Positions 1-6,788 are shown, numbered from the stretch's first letter. The stretch is 18,681 bases of DNA from SHYQ01 sp041674525 (GCA_041674525.1 JBAYVN010000048.1:1-18681), one strand, 5' to 3'. A program made the numbers and translations. Notes: generated from the sequence alone by a model not told the origin.

Positions 1-524
1 CCTCGGGCGTGCCGTTCGGCCTGGGGAGTCACGTGCACTGGGACCGCAAGCTGGACGGCCGCCTGGCGCAGGCGGTGATGTCGATCAACGCGGTGAAGGC
101 CGTGGAGATCGGCGAGGGGATCGCCGGCGCGGGGATGCGCGGGTCGCTCGTGCAGGACGTCATCCTCCCCGCCTCCGCGTGGGAGCGCCGCAAGTGGGAA
201 CGAGCAACGAACCGCGCGGGCGGCCTGGAGGCCGGAATGACCAACGGGGAGGACATCGTGGTCCGTGGCTTCCTCAAGCCGATCTCCACCGTCCCCCAGC
301 GCATGCCCACGGCGGACCTCCTCACGGGCGAGGAGACCACCTCGTTCTACGAGCGTTCGGACATCGCTGTGGTGCCGGCGGGTGGCGTCATCGGCGAGGC
401 GATGGTCGCGATCGTCCTCGCGCAGGCCATGCTCGAGAAGTTCGGCGGGGATCACGTGGACGAGGTGTATCGGAACTTCGAGGCGTTCATGGCCACGGTG
501 GGTCCGCGGGAGCCACGCTCATGA
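1..524 (+). CDS. aroC: Chorismate synthase, 3' part (5' end outside window)
   Basis: This is the C-terminal part of chorismate synthase, which converts 5-enolpyruvylshikimate-3-phosphate to chorismate with reduced FMN, the last step of the shikimate pathway. The first complete codon is at position 3. Family motifs seen in order are GLGSHVHWDRKLDGRLAQA, the loop MTNGEDIVVRGFLKPISTV, and the C-terminal block ERSDIAVVPAGGVIGEAM, which ends near EKFGGD as in complete homologues. The stop TGA (522-524) overlaps the ATG of the next gene (ATGA), so aroC and aroK-aroB are translationally coupled in one shikimate operon. The Cys often seen in the ERSD block is replaced by Ile-Ala here. Identity is secure; the N-terminal half cannot be judged. 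Confidence 0.96.
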   Translation, partial: SGVPFGLGSHVHWDRKLDGRLAQAVMSINAVKAVEIGEGIAGAGMRGSLVQDVILPASAWERRKWERATNRAGGLEAGMTNGEDIVVRGFLKPISTVPQRMPTADLLTGEETTSFYERSDIAVVPAGGVIGEAMVAIVLAQAMLEKFGGDHVDEVYRNFEAFMATVGPREPRS

Positions 525-2218
525 CTGGTACGCCACGGCAGATCGTCCTCGTCGGGCTCTCCGGCGTCGGCAAGACCACGGTGGGGAGGGCGCTCGCGGA
601 GCGCCTCGCGTGGCCGTTCCTCGACACCGACGATCTCGTGCTCGCGCGCGAACAGAAGACGGCCGCCGACCTCATCATCGAGCGCGGCGAGCCGGCGTTC
701 CGGCGCATCGAGGAGGAGGTCGTCGCTGAGGCGGCGGGCCAGTCGCCGGCGGTGATCGCCACCGGCGGCGGAGTCATGCTCTCCGCCCGGAACCGCCGCG
801 CGCTCGGCGAGCGCGGCTTCATCTGCTACCTGGACGCGACGCCCGGCGAGATCGCGCGACGGCTCCCGTCCGAGGGCGAGCCCGTGCGCCCGCTCGTGGA
901 CGGCGACCTGGAGCGCCGCCTCCGCGAGCTCGATGCCGACCGGCGGCCGTACTACAACCACGCCGACCTCTGGGTGCCGGTGATGGGCAGCGCCGCCGAG
1001 CTCGACGAGACGCGTGACCGCGCGGTGGCGCGCATCCTGAGCGCGTGGGCGAACGATGCGGCCGGCCTCGTCTCGCGCCCGCGCCGCCTGGAGCGACTGG
1101 GCAGCGAGGAACCGGCGCGCGGCCCGGCTGCGCTGGTGGACACCGGCGTGCAGCGCTACCCGATCTGGGTCGCGCCGGGTGAGTTGCGCCGCCTCCCCGA
1201 CCGCCTGCAGCAGATCGGCCTCGCCGGCCGGCGCGTCTTCCTGGTCTCGGACACGAACGTCATGGAGGCCCACGGCCGCGCCGTCGCCGAGGCGCTCGAC
1301 GTCGGTGGGATCGCCGGGGCCTCGTACGTCATCCCGGCCGGCGAGGCCTCCAAGACGCAGCGCATGGCCTCCGAGCTCTACCGCTGGCTTGCCGGCGAGC
1401 GCGCGGAGCGGCGCGACGTCATCCTCGCGCTGGGCGGCGGCGTGGTCGGCGACCTCGCGGGCTATGTCGCGGCGACCTACCTGCGCGGGATGCCGTTCGT
1501 GCAGCTTCCGACCTCGGTGCTGGCGATGAACGACGCGGCGATCGGCGGCAAGGTGGCCGTGGATCTGCCCGAGGGCAAGAACCTCGTCGGTGCGTTCCAC
1601 CAGCCCGCGGCGGTGCTCTCGGACGTCAGCGTGCTGCGCACCCTGCCCCGGCGCATGCACATCGAGGGCTTCGCCGAGGTGATCAAGCACGCCTTCATCC
1701 TCGACCCCGGATTGCTGGAGACGCTGGAGGCGAACGCGCGCGCGCTGGCGGCGGGTACCGCCGACCCGGAACTGATGGCGCACGTCATCGGTCGCTCATC
1801 GCATCTGAAGGCGATCATCGTGTCCAGCGACCCCCAGGAGCGCGGGATCCGCGCGATCCTGAACTACGGCCACACGATCGGGCACGCGATCGAGCAGTCC
1901 ACCGGGTACACGGAGTACATGCACGGCGAGGCAGTGGCGGTGGGGATGATGGGCGCGGGCCGCATCGCCGTCGAGGCCGGCGTCCTCGACGCCGCCGTGC
2001 TGGACCGGCAGGCCGATCTGCTGCGCTCGTTCGGGCTCCCGCTGGTGGCGCCGGGGATCAACGTGCGCGCGGTGCTGGAGGCGATGCAGCGCGACAAGAA
2101 GGTCGAGCAGGGGCAAATGCGCTTCGTGCTCCTCGAGGGCGTCGGGCGCCCGGTGGTGCTCGGGAACGTGCCCGAGGACCTCGTGTCGCGGACGGTGCAG
2201 TCGCTGGCGCGCGGGTAG
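521..2218 (+). CDS. aroKB: Bifunctional shikimate kinase / 3-dehydroquinate synthase (AroK-AroB fusion)
   Basis: A 565-residue fusion of two shikimate-pathway enzymes. Residues about 1-175 are shikimate kinase: P-loop GLSGVGKT (12-19), the DTDD shikimate-binding segment (35-38), Arg in FRRIE (60-64), GGG (82-84), and the RPL lid segment near 123. After a linker of about 30 residues, 3-dehydroquinate synthase follows from about 205: GEASKTQR, the NAD-binding block LALGGGVVGDLAGYVAATY, IGGKVAVDLPEGKN, EVIKHAFI, and metal ligands in NYGHTIGHAIE and HGEAVAVGM. Together they catalyse DAHP to dehydroquinate (step 2) and shikimate to shikimate-3-phosphate (step 5). The ATG at 521 is chosen because it overlaps the aroC stop and gives the usual AroK N-terminus; the frame stays open upstream but there it only shadows aroC. 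Both domains look active. Confidence 0.95.
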   Translation: MTGTPRQIVLVGLSGVGKTTVGRALAERLAWPFLDTDDLVLAREQKTAADLIIERGEPAFRRIEEEVVAEAAGQSPAVIATGGGVMLSARNRRALGERGFICYLDATPGEIARRLPSEGEPVRPLVDGDLERRLRELDADRRPYYNHADLWVPVMGSAAELDETRDRAVARILSAWANDAAGLVSRPRRLERLGSEEPARGPAALVDTGVQRYPIWVAPGELRRLPDRLQQIGLAGRRVFLVSDTNVMEAHGRAVAEALDVGGIAGASYVIPAGEASKTQRMASELYRWLAGERAERRDVILALGGGVVGDLAGYVAATYLRGMPFVQLPTSVLAMNDAAIGGKVAVDLPEGKNLVGAFHQPAAVLSDVSVLRTLPRRMHIEGFAEVIKHAFILDPGLLETLEANARALAAGTADPELMAHVIGRSSHLKAIIVSSDPQERGIRAILNYGHTIGHAIEQSTGYTEYMHGEAVAVGMMGAGRIAVEAGVLDAAVLDRQADLLRSFGLPLVAPGINVRAVLEAMQRDKKVEQGQMRFVLLEGVGRPVVLGNVPEDLVSRTVQSLARG

Positions 2219-2241
2219 CCGGGGCGAGCGAGGACCGCCGG

Positions 2242-2523
2242 ATGGCGCGCGAACGGCAGATCGTGGCGCTCGCCAGGGGGCGCGTGCAGGGCGTGGGCTA
2301 CCGCGCGTTCTGCGCCTACGAGGGCATGCGCCTCGGCGTCTCCGGGTACGCGAAGAACCTGCCGGACGGGCGCGTCGAGGTGCTGGCCGAGGGCGATGAG
2401 TCCGTGCTCCGCCAGTTCGTCGAGCGACTGCGCGAGGGGCCGGCGCTCTCCCGCGTCGACGAGGTGACCTTCCGCTGGGAGGTCCCGACGCACGCCTTCC
2501 AGGGGTTCGAGGCCGTGATCTAG
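2242..2523 (+). CDS. acyP: Acylphosphatase
   Basis: A small cytosolic enzyme of 93 residues that hydrolyses acyl phosphates such as carbamoyl or acetyl phosphate. The signature GRVQGVGYR carries the phosphate-binding Arg (R21), and the catalytic Asn is N39 in YAKNLPDG. Length and the ferredoxin-like pattern fit the family. The ATG at 2242 has AGGA at 2231-2234, a good distance for a ribosome site. It lies 23 nt after aroK-aroB on the same strand and so is probably the last gene of that operon. Its stop codon overlaps by 3 nt the end of the opposing MobB-like gene (shared ctag), so the two transcription units converge tail to tail. Confidence 0.95.
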   Translation: MARERQIVALARGRVQGVGYRAFCAYEGMRLGVSGYAKNLPDGRVEVLAEGDESVLRQFVERLREGPALSRVDEVTFRWEVPTHAFQGFEAVI

Positions 2524-3065
2524 GGGTCCGACCGGCGGCGCTGGCGCACGATGAACCGGCGCAGCGCGGCGCGCCAGCCTCGCACAGGGGCGGGCGGCGC
2601 GGCAGGTGGCTCGCCCGGCGGCACGCCGAGGACGCGCTGCTCGACCAGGTCCACGAGGCCGCGCGTCGCCCCGGAGTCCATCTCCCCCGGGCCGAGGCGC
2701 GCGAACGTCGCCTCGATCTCCTCGCTGGCGACGACGGCAAGCGCGCCGGCCGCGGGGGCGGCGCCGCGGGGGGCGAGCACGATCGCCGGGAAGGCGGCGT
2801 CCCCGGGAGCGTCGTAGCCCTCGGCGAGGATGATCGCAACGCTCGGGTCCATCGACGGGATGGCGCCGCGCAGGCGCTCCAGGCCCAGGGGCTGCTCCAC
2901 CGTCACGCGCCCGCTGTTGGACAGCACGATCAGCGTCGCGCCGTCGCGTCGAGGCGACACGGTGGCGACGCGGTGGCCGCGCGACCGGAGGGCCTCGGCG
3001 AGCGAGACGATGAGCAGGGTCTTGCCGGACCCCGGCGGGCCGATCACGCGCAGGACTGCGGCCAT
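2520..3065 (-). CDS. MobB-like P-loop protein (divergent)
   Basis: A 181-residue protein that begins almost directly with a P-loop, GPPGSGKT (residues 9-16), followed by a helix, and has a second hydrophobic strand ending in ILAEGYDAPG (79-88). The AEGY segment corresponds to the VEGYK motif of MobB, the GTP-binding partner in molybdopterin guanine dinucleotide synthesis. The usual MobB block with His and Asp (KHxxH…DxPGKDS) is not recognisable; residues 35-60 hold SPRRDGATLIVLSNSGR instead. The C-terminal 50 residues are Pro/Ala/Arg-rich. It lies 13 nt downstream of moeA on the same strand, which supports a molybdenum cofactor role. The alternative is a general nucleotide-binding accessory protein that does not bind cofactor. 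Confidence 0.62.
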   Translation of the reverse strand: MAAVLRVIGPPGSGKTLLIVSLAEALRSRGHRVATVSPRRDGATLIVLSNSGRVTVEQPLGLERLRGAIPSMDPSVAIILAEGYDAPGDAAFPAIVLAPRGAAPAAGALAVVASEEIEATFARLGPGEMDSGATRGLVDLVEQRVLGVPPGEPPAAPPAPVRGWRAALRRFIVRQRRRSDP

Positions 3066-3078
3066 GCGGGACCCCGGT

Positions 3079-4494
3079 CTAGGTGGCGGGCTCTGCCCAT
3101 CCCGGCTGGCGGGGCGGGGCCTCGCGGTCCACGAGCATCACCTCGCACGTCTCGCCGGGGGCGATGACGTCGATGTCCTCCGGGCAGATCGCGTACGCGT
3201 TCGCGAGCGACATGGAGGTGAGCACGCCGGAGCCCTGCGGTCCGGTGAGGCGCACGCGCCACGTGCCGTCCGCGTCCTGCGCGGCATGGCAGCGCGCGTA
3301 GAAGCGGCGGCCGTCCGTGTTGCGAATCGGGTCCTGGGCGACGGCGCGGACGGTGGGGCGCTTCCACGCCTCCGGGTCGTGCTGCAGGCGGCCGAGCATC
3401 TTGAAGATGGCGGGGCGCCCGAAGAGCTCGAAGGTCATCATCGCGGACACGGGGTTGCCCGGCAGGCCGAGGTGCGGGACGCGCCGTCCACCGGGGGCCC
3501 CACCCGGGGCATTGAAGGTGCCGAAGGCGAGGGGCTTGCCCGGCTTCATGCGCACCGTCCAGAAGCCGACCTCGCCCTCCGCGGCGAGCACCGTCTTCAC
3601 CACGTCGAAGTCGCCGCGCGAGACGCCGGCGCTGGTGACCAGCAGGTCCGCGTTCGCCAGGCCCTCGTGGATGCGCGCGGTGAGGGCCTCCACGGTGTCC
3701 AGCGCGACGTCGAGGATGCGCGGGATGCCGCCGAACGCGCGCACCTGCGCGGCCAGCGAGAAGGCGTTGGCGTCGTAGATCTTGCCGGGGACCAGCGCCT
3801 GGCCGGGGCGCAGGAGCTCGTCGCCGGTGGAGAGCACGGCGACCACCGGGCGGCGATGCGCCAGCACGCGGTCCACGCCCACCGAGGCGAGCACGCCGAT
3901 CTGCGCGGGACCGAGGAGCGTCCCGGCGCGCAGCACCGTCTCGCCCGCGCGCACGTCCTCGCCAGCCTCGCGCACGTTGGCGCCGGGCCGCGCCTCCACG
4001 TCGATGCGCACCTCGTCGCGGGGGGCCTGCTGCCAGTCGCCCTGCTGGTAGCGGGCGTCGGCCTTCGACCAGTCGTACTCGTCCGTCTCCTCGAAGGGGA
4101 CCACGGCGTCCGTGCCGGGGGGCATGGGCGCGCCGGTCATGATGCGGACCGATTCGCCCGAGGCGACCTCGCGGTCGAAGACGGCCCCCGCGGGGAGGTA
4201 GCCGATGACCTTGAGCATCGCCGGGGCGTCGTACTCGGCGCCGGCGGTGTCCGCGGCGCGCAGGGCGTAGCCGTCCATGCCGGTGTTGGCGAGCGGCGGG
4301 ATGTCGAATCCCGCGACGACGTCCTGCGCGAGCACGAGGCCCAGCGCCTCCGTCAGCGGCGTCTCCACCGCCGGCAGCACCCCGAAAACGTCGAGGATGC
4401 GCGCCCGCGCCTCCTCCACGGAGATCATGTTGCCGGGGAGGATGCTGCGGGTGCCGCTCCTGGTGGCGGAGTAGGTGTGCTCGTCGTTCGTCAT
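3079..4494 (-). CDS. moeA: Molybdopterin molybdenumtransferase MoeA
   Basis: A 471-residue MoeA that inserts molybdate into adenylylated molybdopterin to form molybdenum cofactor. Recognised blocks are NTGMDGYALRA, SVRIMTGAPMPPGTDAVVPFE, RPGANVREAGEDVRAGE, the MoaB/MogA-like domain with STGDELLRPG, SAGVSRGDFDVVK, KPGKPLAFG and HLGLPGNPVSAMMTFE, then the C-terminal beta domain. It is longer than E. coli MoeA (about 410), partly from an insert after VVPFEETDEYDW and an unstructured-looking 22-residue N-terminus. The start is set at the ATG at 4494 because a -10-like TACCAT lies exactly 6 nt before it, the spacing seen at pheS, pheT and the GNAT gene. A GTG at 4515 is in frame but would lie upstream of the presumed transcription start. 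The MobB-like gene follows after 13 nt. Confidence 0.94.
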   Translation of the reverse strand: MTNDEHTYSATRSGTRSILPGNMISVEEARARILDVFGVLPAVETPLTEALGLVLAQDVVAGFDIPPLANTGMDGYALRAADTAGAEYDAPAMLKVIGYLPAGAVFDREVASGESVRIMTGAPMPPGTDAVVPFEETDEYDWSKADARYQQGDWQQAPRDEVRIDVEARPGANVREAGEDVRAGETVLRAGTLLGPAQIGVLASVGVDRVLAHRRPVVAVLSTGDELLRPGQALVPGKIYDANAFSLAAQVRAFGGIPRILDVALDTVEALTARIHEGLANADLLVTSAGVSRGDFDVVKTVLAAEGEVGFWTVRMKPGKPLAFGTFNAPGGAPGGRRVPHLGLPGNPVSAMMTFELFGRPAIFKMLGRLQHDPEAWKRPTVRAVAQDPIRNTDGRRFYARCHAAQDADGTWRVRLTGPQGSGVLTSMSLANAYAICPEDIDVIAPGETCEVMLVDREAPPRQPGWAEPAT

Positions 4495-4500
4495 GCGCCG

Positions 4501-4506
4501 ATGGTA
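4501..4506 (-). promoter_or_regulatory. -10 box for leaderless moeA transcript
   Basis: TACCAT on the minus strand, followed by CGGCGC and then the ATG of moeA at 4494. Transcription would start at or next to the A of the ATG. No clear -35 is seen. It is inferred from its match to three other genes in the window with the same TANNNT-N6-ATG layout. Confidence 0.5.
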
Positions 4507-4570
4507 CCGCGCCACGCGCTCACGAGCGCCGTCGACGCGACCCGGGTGCGTCGAGGAGCCCTGTCGATGC

Positions 4571-4768
4571 GACGCGGGGGGCGGCCCACCCCTCCCCCTC
4601 CCGGCGCGGGAGGGGTTGAGATTCGAAGGGGCTACGCCCCTTCGATCTTCGCGCTATCCGGCAGGGCCGTTGGGGGCGCAGCCCCCAACACTTCATCCCC
4701 TTTCCCGCGCAGGGAAGGGGGCAGGGGATGGGCGCCCCCCGCCGCTCGAAGCCTCGCGCTACGCGAGG
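4571..4768. repeat. Hairpin-rich intergenic element, copy A
   Basis: The outer arms form an imperfect inverted repeat: the left arm at 4571-4619 (GGGGGGCGGCCCACCCCTCC core, then a hairpin CCCCTCCCGGCGCGGGAGGGG spread over 4597-4614) matches the complement of the right arm at about 4697-4745 (GGCAGGGGATGGGCGCCCCC core). Inside are perfect hairpins GAAGGGGC-TA-CGCCCCTTC (4625-4643 region) and TTGGGGGC-GCA-GCCCCCAA (4670-4688 region). The outer arms match those of copy B at 7880-8152. No transposase is present, so it is a non-autonomous (MITE-like) or REP/BIME-like element. It fills the whole gap between moeA and the lrp-like gene, which are divergent/tandem on the minus strand, and no gene is seen in it. 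Confidence 0.75.
4752..4768 (-). terminator. Perfect hairpin enclosing the stop codon of the lrp-like gene
   Basis: CCTCGCG-CTA-CGCGAGG forms a perfect 7-bp stem, and its three-base loop is exactly the stop codon (TAG on the minus strand) of the lrp-like gene. No U-run follows, so termination is only a possibility. It may be the outer edge of repeat copy A that has supplied the end of the gene. Confidence 0.45.
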
Positions 4769-5007
4769 TTCACCGACAGGCACGTCGTGGTGCGCTGGAC
4801 GCCCGGGACGGTGGCCACCTCGCTGGTGATCGCCTTGCCGAGGCGGTCCAGGTCCTCCGCCTCGATCTGCACGATGACGTCGTACGGCCCGGTGACGGTG
4901 TCCACCGCGACGATCTTGCCGAAGGCGGAGCGCACGTGCCGCACGGCGTCCCCCACGGACTGGGTCGCCCCCACCTCGGTCTCGATGAGCACGTAGCCTC
5001 GGATCAT
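4759..5007 (-). CDS. Stand-alone Lrp/AsnC effector-domain (RAM) protein
   Basis: An 82-residue protein matching the RAM (regulation of amino acid metabolism) domain of Lrp/AsnC regulators: MIRGYVLIETEVG at the start, the FGKIVAVDTVTGPYDVIVQIEAED core with the family's GxYD turn, and PGVQRTTTCLSVNLA at the end. It has no helix-turn-helix, so it cannot bind DNA as Lrp does. Such short forms typically form ring oligomers that bind small ligands, often amino acids. The ATG at 5007 is chosen because GGGGGAGGA lies a few bases upstream; the frame remains open to 5046 without a ribosome site. It lies downstream of the HEPN gene on the same strand, with a 134-nt gap. The ligand is unknown. Confidence 0.85.
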   Translation of the reverse strand: MIRGYVLIETEVGATQSVGDAVRHVRSAFGKIVAVDTVTGPYDVIVQIEAEDLDRLGKAITSEVATVPGVQRTTTCLSVNLA

Positions 5008-5041
5008 GGCGGTCCTCCCCCGGCGCTCTCGCGTGTGCAGC

Positions 5042-5052
5042 CGCATCGTACC
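5042..5052. repeat. 11-bp direct repeat, copy on the lrp side of the cassette
   Basis: CGCATCGTACC (plus strand), an exact match to 6758-6768. The two copies bracket the DUF262–HEPN cassette. It could be a target-site duplication or a duplicated promoter fragment, as it contains a minus-strand TACGAT -10 box in each place. Eleven bases could recur by chance across 1.7 kb with low probability, so the assignment is tentative. Confidence 0.5.
5045..5050 (-). promoter_or_regulatory. Candidate -10 box of the lrp-like gene
   Basis: TACGAT on the minus strand within GGTACGATGCG, the 11-bp sequence that recurs before the DUF262 gene. It is about 38 nt before the ATG at 5007, leaving a short leader with the GGGGGAGGA ribosome site. 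No -35 is recognisable; the sequence upstream is a GC-rich run (GGGGCGGCGAGG type). Confidence 0.4.
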
Positions 5053-5141
5053 GCCTCGCCGCCCCGAGCGCGGGCGGGGGGCGGGGAGGGAGCGGAAAGC
5101 AGGGATAGAGGATATCTGTCAGGTTGGGGGATCGCGGATGG

Positions 5142-5612
5142 CTAGCGGACACACAAGCCATCGAGGAAGTCCACCACCTCCATTGCTGGCTTCGCCCACT
5201 CTCGGAGCCTGACAAGCGTGATCCCGCTGTCTCCTCCGTGTGCGATCTGGTGGCGGTTGCTCATGATGCTTGTGAGTGCCCCGTCTCGCTCGTCCGTGAG
5301 GAAGGTTTCAAGTTGTGTCTTCCACTCGGGGTCAAACGCATCCACTAACTCGAGCAGGTGGCCCTTCGAGGGGTTCTGAAGCCGAGACACTTGCCGCCCT
5401 GCAACCCTGGCAACTCGTTCGTGTGCCTTGGTCTGCGCATACTGCTCGAGGATTTCACGTACAGCTTGCTCGATGTATCCCGAGACCCGGACACACAGGT
5501 ACTTGGCGAGGTCTGACCGCACTTCATCGGGGAGGGCATCCGCATTTGCGCGTGCCATAGCGGCGTCCAACTTCGCTCGATTCGCGTGTCGGAGAGTCTT
5601 AGCGGCCACCAC
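5142..5612 (-). CDS. HEPN-domain protein, putative RNase, partner of DUF262 protein
   Basis: A 156-residue all-helical protein that looks like the RiboL-PSP / MAE_28990-type HEPN families. The C-terminal half holds LTSIMSNRHQIAHGG with R120 and H125, i.e. the RX4H motif that forms the metal-independent RNase site of HEPN dimers. The N-terminal block LAKYLCVRVSGYIEQAVREILEQYA is the family's characteristic helix. The start is GTG at 5612, only 6 nt after the DUF262 stop, in the same reading frame, with AGGGA just upstream; the preceding in-frame codon but two is the TAG stop. It is expected to act as a toxin or nuclease effector controlled by the DUF262 protein. GC is visibly lower than its neighbours. 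Role is inferred from family; no target can be named. Confidence 0.8.
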   Translation of the reverse strand: MVAAKTLRHANRAKLDAAMARANADALPDEVRSDLAKYLCVRVSGYIEQAVREILEQYAQTKAHERVARVAGRQVSRLQNPSKGHLLELVDAFDPEWKTQLETFLTDERDGALTSIMSNRHQIAHGGDSGITLVRLREWAKPAMEVVDFLDGLCVR

Positions 5613-5618
5613 GAATCC

Positions 5619-6740
5619 CTACGGGATCTCGGCGAACAGGTCGATCGCGGCCTGCACGCGCCCCGTCACACTCGCGTCGTCAGAAGTGGCCCGACCAGCC
5701 CACTCCCAGAAGTCGGGGCGCGCAAGCAAGGCGATGTGTGCTTGCTTAAGCCCGTCGAGATCGGTGACGGGGCCTCGCAAGACTCTCCGTGCGAGACCGA
5801 CTGCCACCGCATCGAACACGGCTGCGTTCAACGGCCCAGCTGGTCGGATGGCCCTTCGGCCTAGAGACCGCGTTAGTAGAACCATGGTGTCGTCGAACAC
5901 GCGCGAGATTTCGTTCGCGTTGAGGTCCTCGAGTGACTGGTGTCGCCCCATGAACGAATTCAGGAAGTCGGTCATCGGCCGCGCGTAGCTCTCGAGTTCA
6001 TACAACAACGCGATGAACCGAAGGACCAGCTCTTGATCCTTGAGGCGCTTTGACTCTGGCCCGAAAATCTCGCGCCACGCGGGTTGACGATTCAACTGCC
6101 TAAGGAGATCGGAAAGGGGGCCGCCATAGACCGCGCTTCGAATCTCTTGGGCGGTCAGTTTGGTGCCAGTCGAATTGATGCGCTCAAAGATATGGTAGAC
6201 GCTGGTTAGGTCATTCTCTGGCGCATCTTGCCGGACGACCGTCGCGTGAATAATCGTCGAGTCGAGTCGTCGTCGATCCTCCTCCAGTAGGTCGCCGATC
6301 ATTTTGCCCTCAAACGCAGGATGAAACTGCTGGTAGCGACTGGGCTCGTTCACGGGAAGGCGGAAGGCCTTCCCGTCAAGTTCGCCGCGGTAGAAGGCAA
6401 GCAAGGTCTTGAGCCGCTGTTGGCCGTCGATCACCACGAGGCGGCGCGTCTTCGGTTCTGAGTAGAGGAAGACACCAGGAACCGGAAGCCCGAGGAGCAG
6501 GGACTCAACAAAGCGCGCGCACTGGCGGGGCGTCCAAACGAACTTCCGCTGGAATGATGGGACGTCAATGTCCCCCCGTTCCAGCCGTCCGACGAGCCCC
6601 ACGACATCGAAATCGATGCCGTAGGAGGTGATTTCGTACGGGGGAAGTGCCTGCGGCAGAGCCTCGTCCGCATCGGTCGATTCGTCAAGAACTGCCTCTT
6701 CGGCGTCCTGGTCGGGCTGGCCTTCGGCCGCGTTGGCCAT
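5619..6740 (-). CDS. DUF262 (ParB/Srx-fold, GmrSD N-like) protein
   Basis: A 373-residue DUF262 protein. After an acidic 35-residue N-terminus come DIDVPSFQRKFVWT (58-70), then VIDGQQRLKTL (103-113) whose DGQQR motif (105-109) is the nucleotide-hydrolysing signature of the family, and FERINSTGTKLTAQEIR (185-201). The remainder is helical (DUF1524-like HNH motifs are absent, so this is not a full GmrSD nuclease). DUF262 proteins are frequent in defence islands (GmrSD, BrxU and SspE use this domain as an NTP-driven sensor). The ATG at 6740 has AGGAGG 5 nt upstream. The gene forms an operon with the HEPN gene, and a sample line has 32/60 G+C, against 42/60 in pheT, which indicates transfer. It is divergent from pheS with only 56 nt between the two starts. 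Confidence 0.88.
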   Translation of the reverse strand: MANAAEGQPDQDAEEAVLDESTDADEALPQALPPYEITSYGIDFDVVGLVGRLERGDIDVPSFQRKFVWTPRQCARFVESLLLGLPVPGVFLYSEPKTRRLVVIDGQQRLKTLLAFYRGELDGKAFRLPVNEPSRYQQFHPAFEGKMIGDLLEEDRRRLDSTIIHATVVRQDAPENDLTSVYHIFERINSTGTKLTAQEIRSAVYGGPLSDLLRQLNRQPAWREIFGPESKRLKDQELVLRFIALLYELESYARPMTDFLNSFMGRHQSLEDLNANEISRVFDDTMVLLTRSLGRRAIRPAGPLNAAVFDAVAVGLARRVLRGPVTDLDGLKQAHIALLARPDFWEWAGRATSDDASVTGRVQAAIDLFAEIP

Positions 6741-6745
6741 ATGTC

Positions 6746-6788
6746 CCTCCTGAGGGGCGCATCGTACCTAATTTGGGCGTCCGGTAAA
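6746..6788 (-). promoter_or_regulatory. Promoter and ribosome site of the DUF262–HEPN operon
   Basis: Minus strand: -35-like TTTACC (6788-6783), 16-nt spacer, -10 TACGAT (6766-6761), then a short leader with AGGAGG (6751-6746) five bases before the ATG. The -35 overlaps the pheS -10 (6785-6790) on the other strand, so the two polymerases cannot both occupy the site. Confidence 0.5.
6758..6768. repeat. 11-bp direct repeat, copy on the pheS side of the cassette
   Basis: CGCATCGTACC, identical to 5042-5052. It includes the -10 box of the DUF262 gene. See the partner copy for interpretation. Confidence 0.5.

Noticed and set aside
179..520. Upstream extension of the AroK–AroB frame
   Set aside because: It shadows aroC, is Gly/Arg/His-rich, and the ATGA overlap at 521 gives the standard AroK N-terminus.
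4495..4515. GTG start of moeA at 4515
   Set aside because: No ribosome site; the extension MARYHRR overlaps the TACCAT box that places the transcript start at 4494.
2830..5145. 771-codon open frame on the plus strand
   Set aside because: It runs antisense to moeA and the MobB-like gene; its sequence is Arg/Gly/His-rich with no family motifs and is a by-product of high GC.
5428..5988. 186-codon open frame on the plus strand
   Set aside because: Antisense to the HEPN and DUF262 genes, which carry clear family motifs; no ribosome site and no motif.
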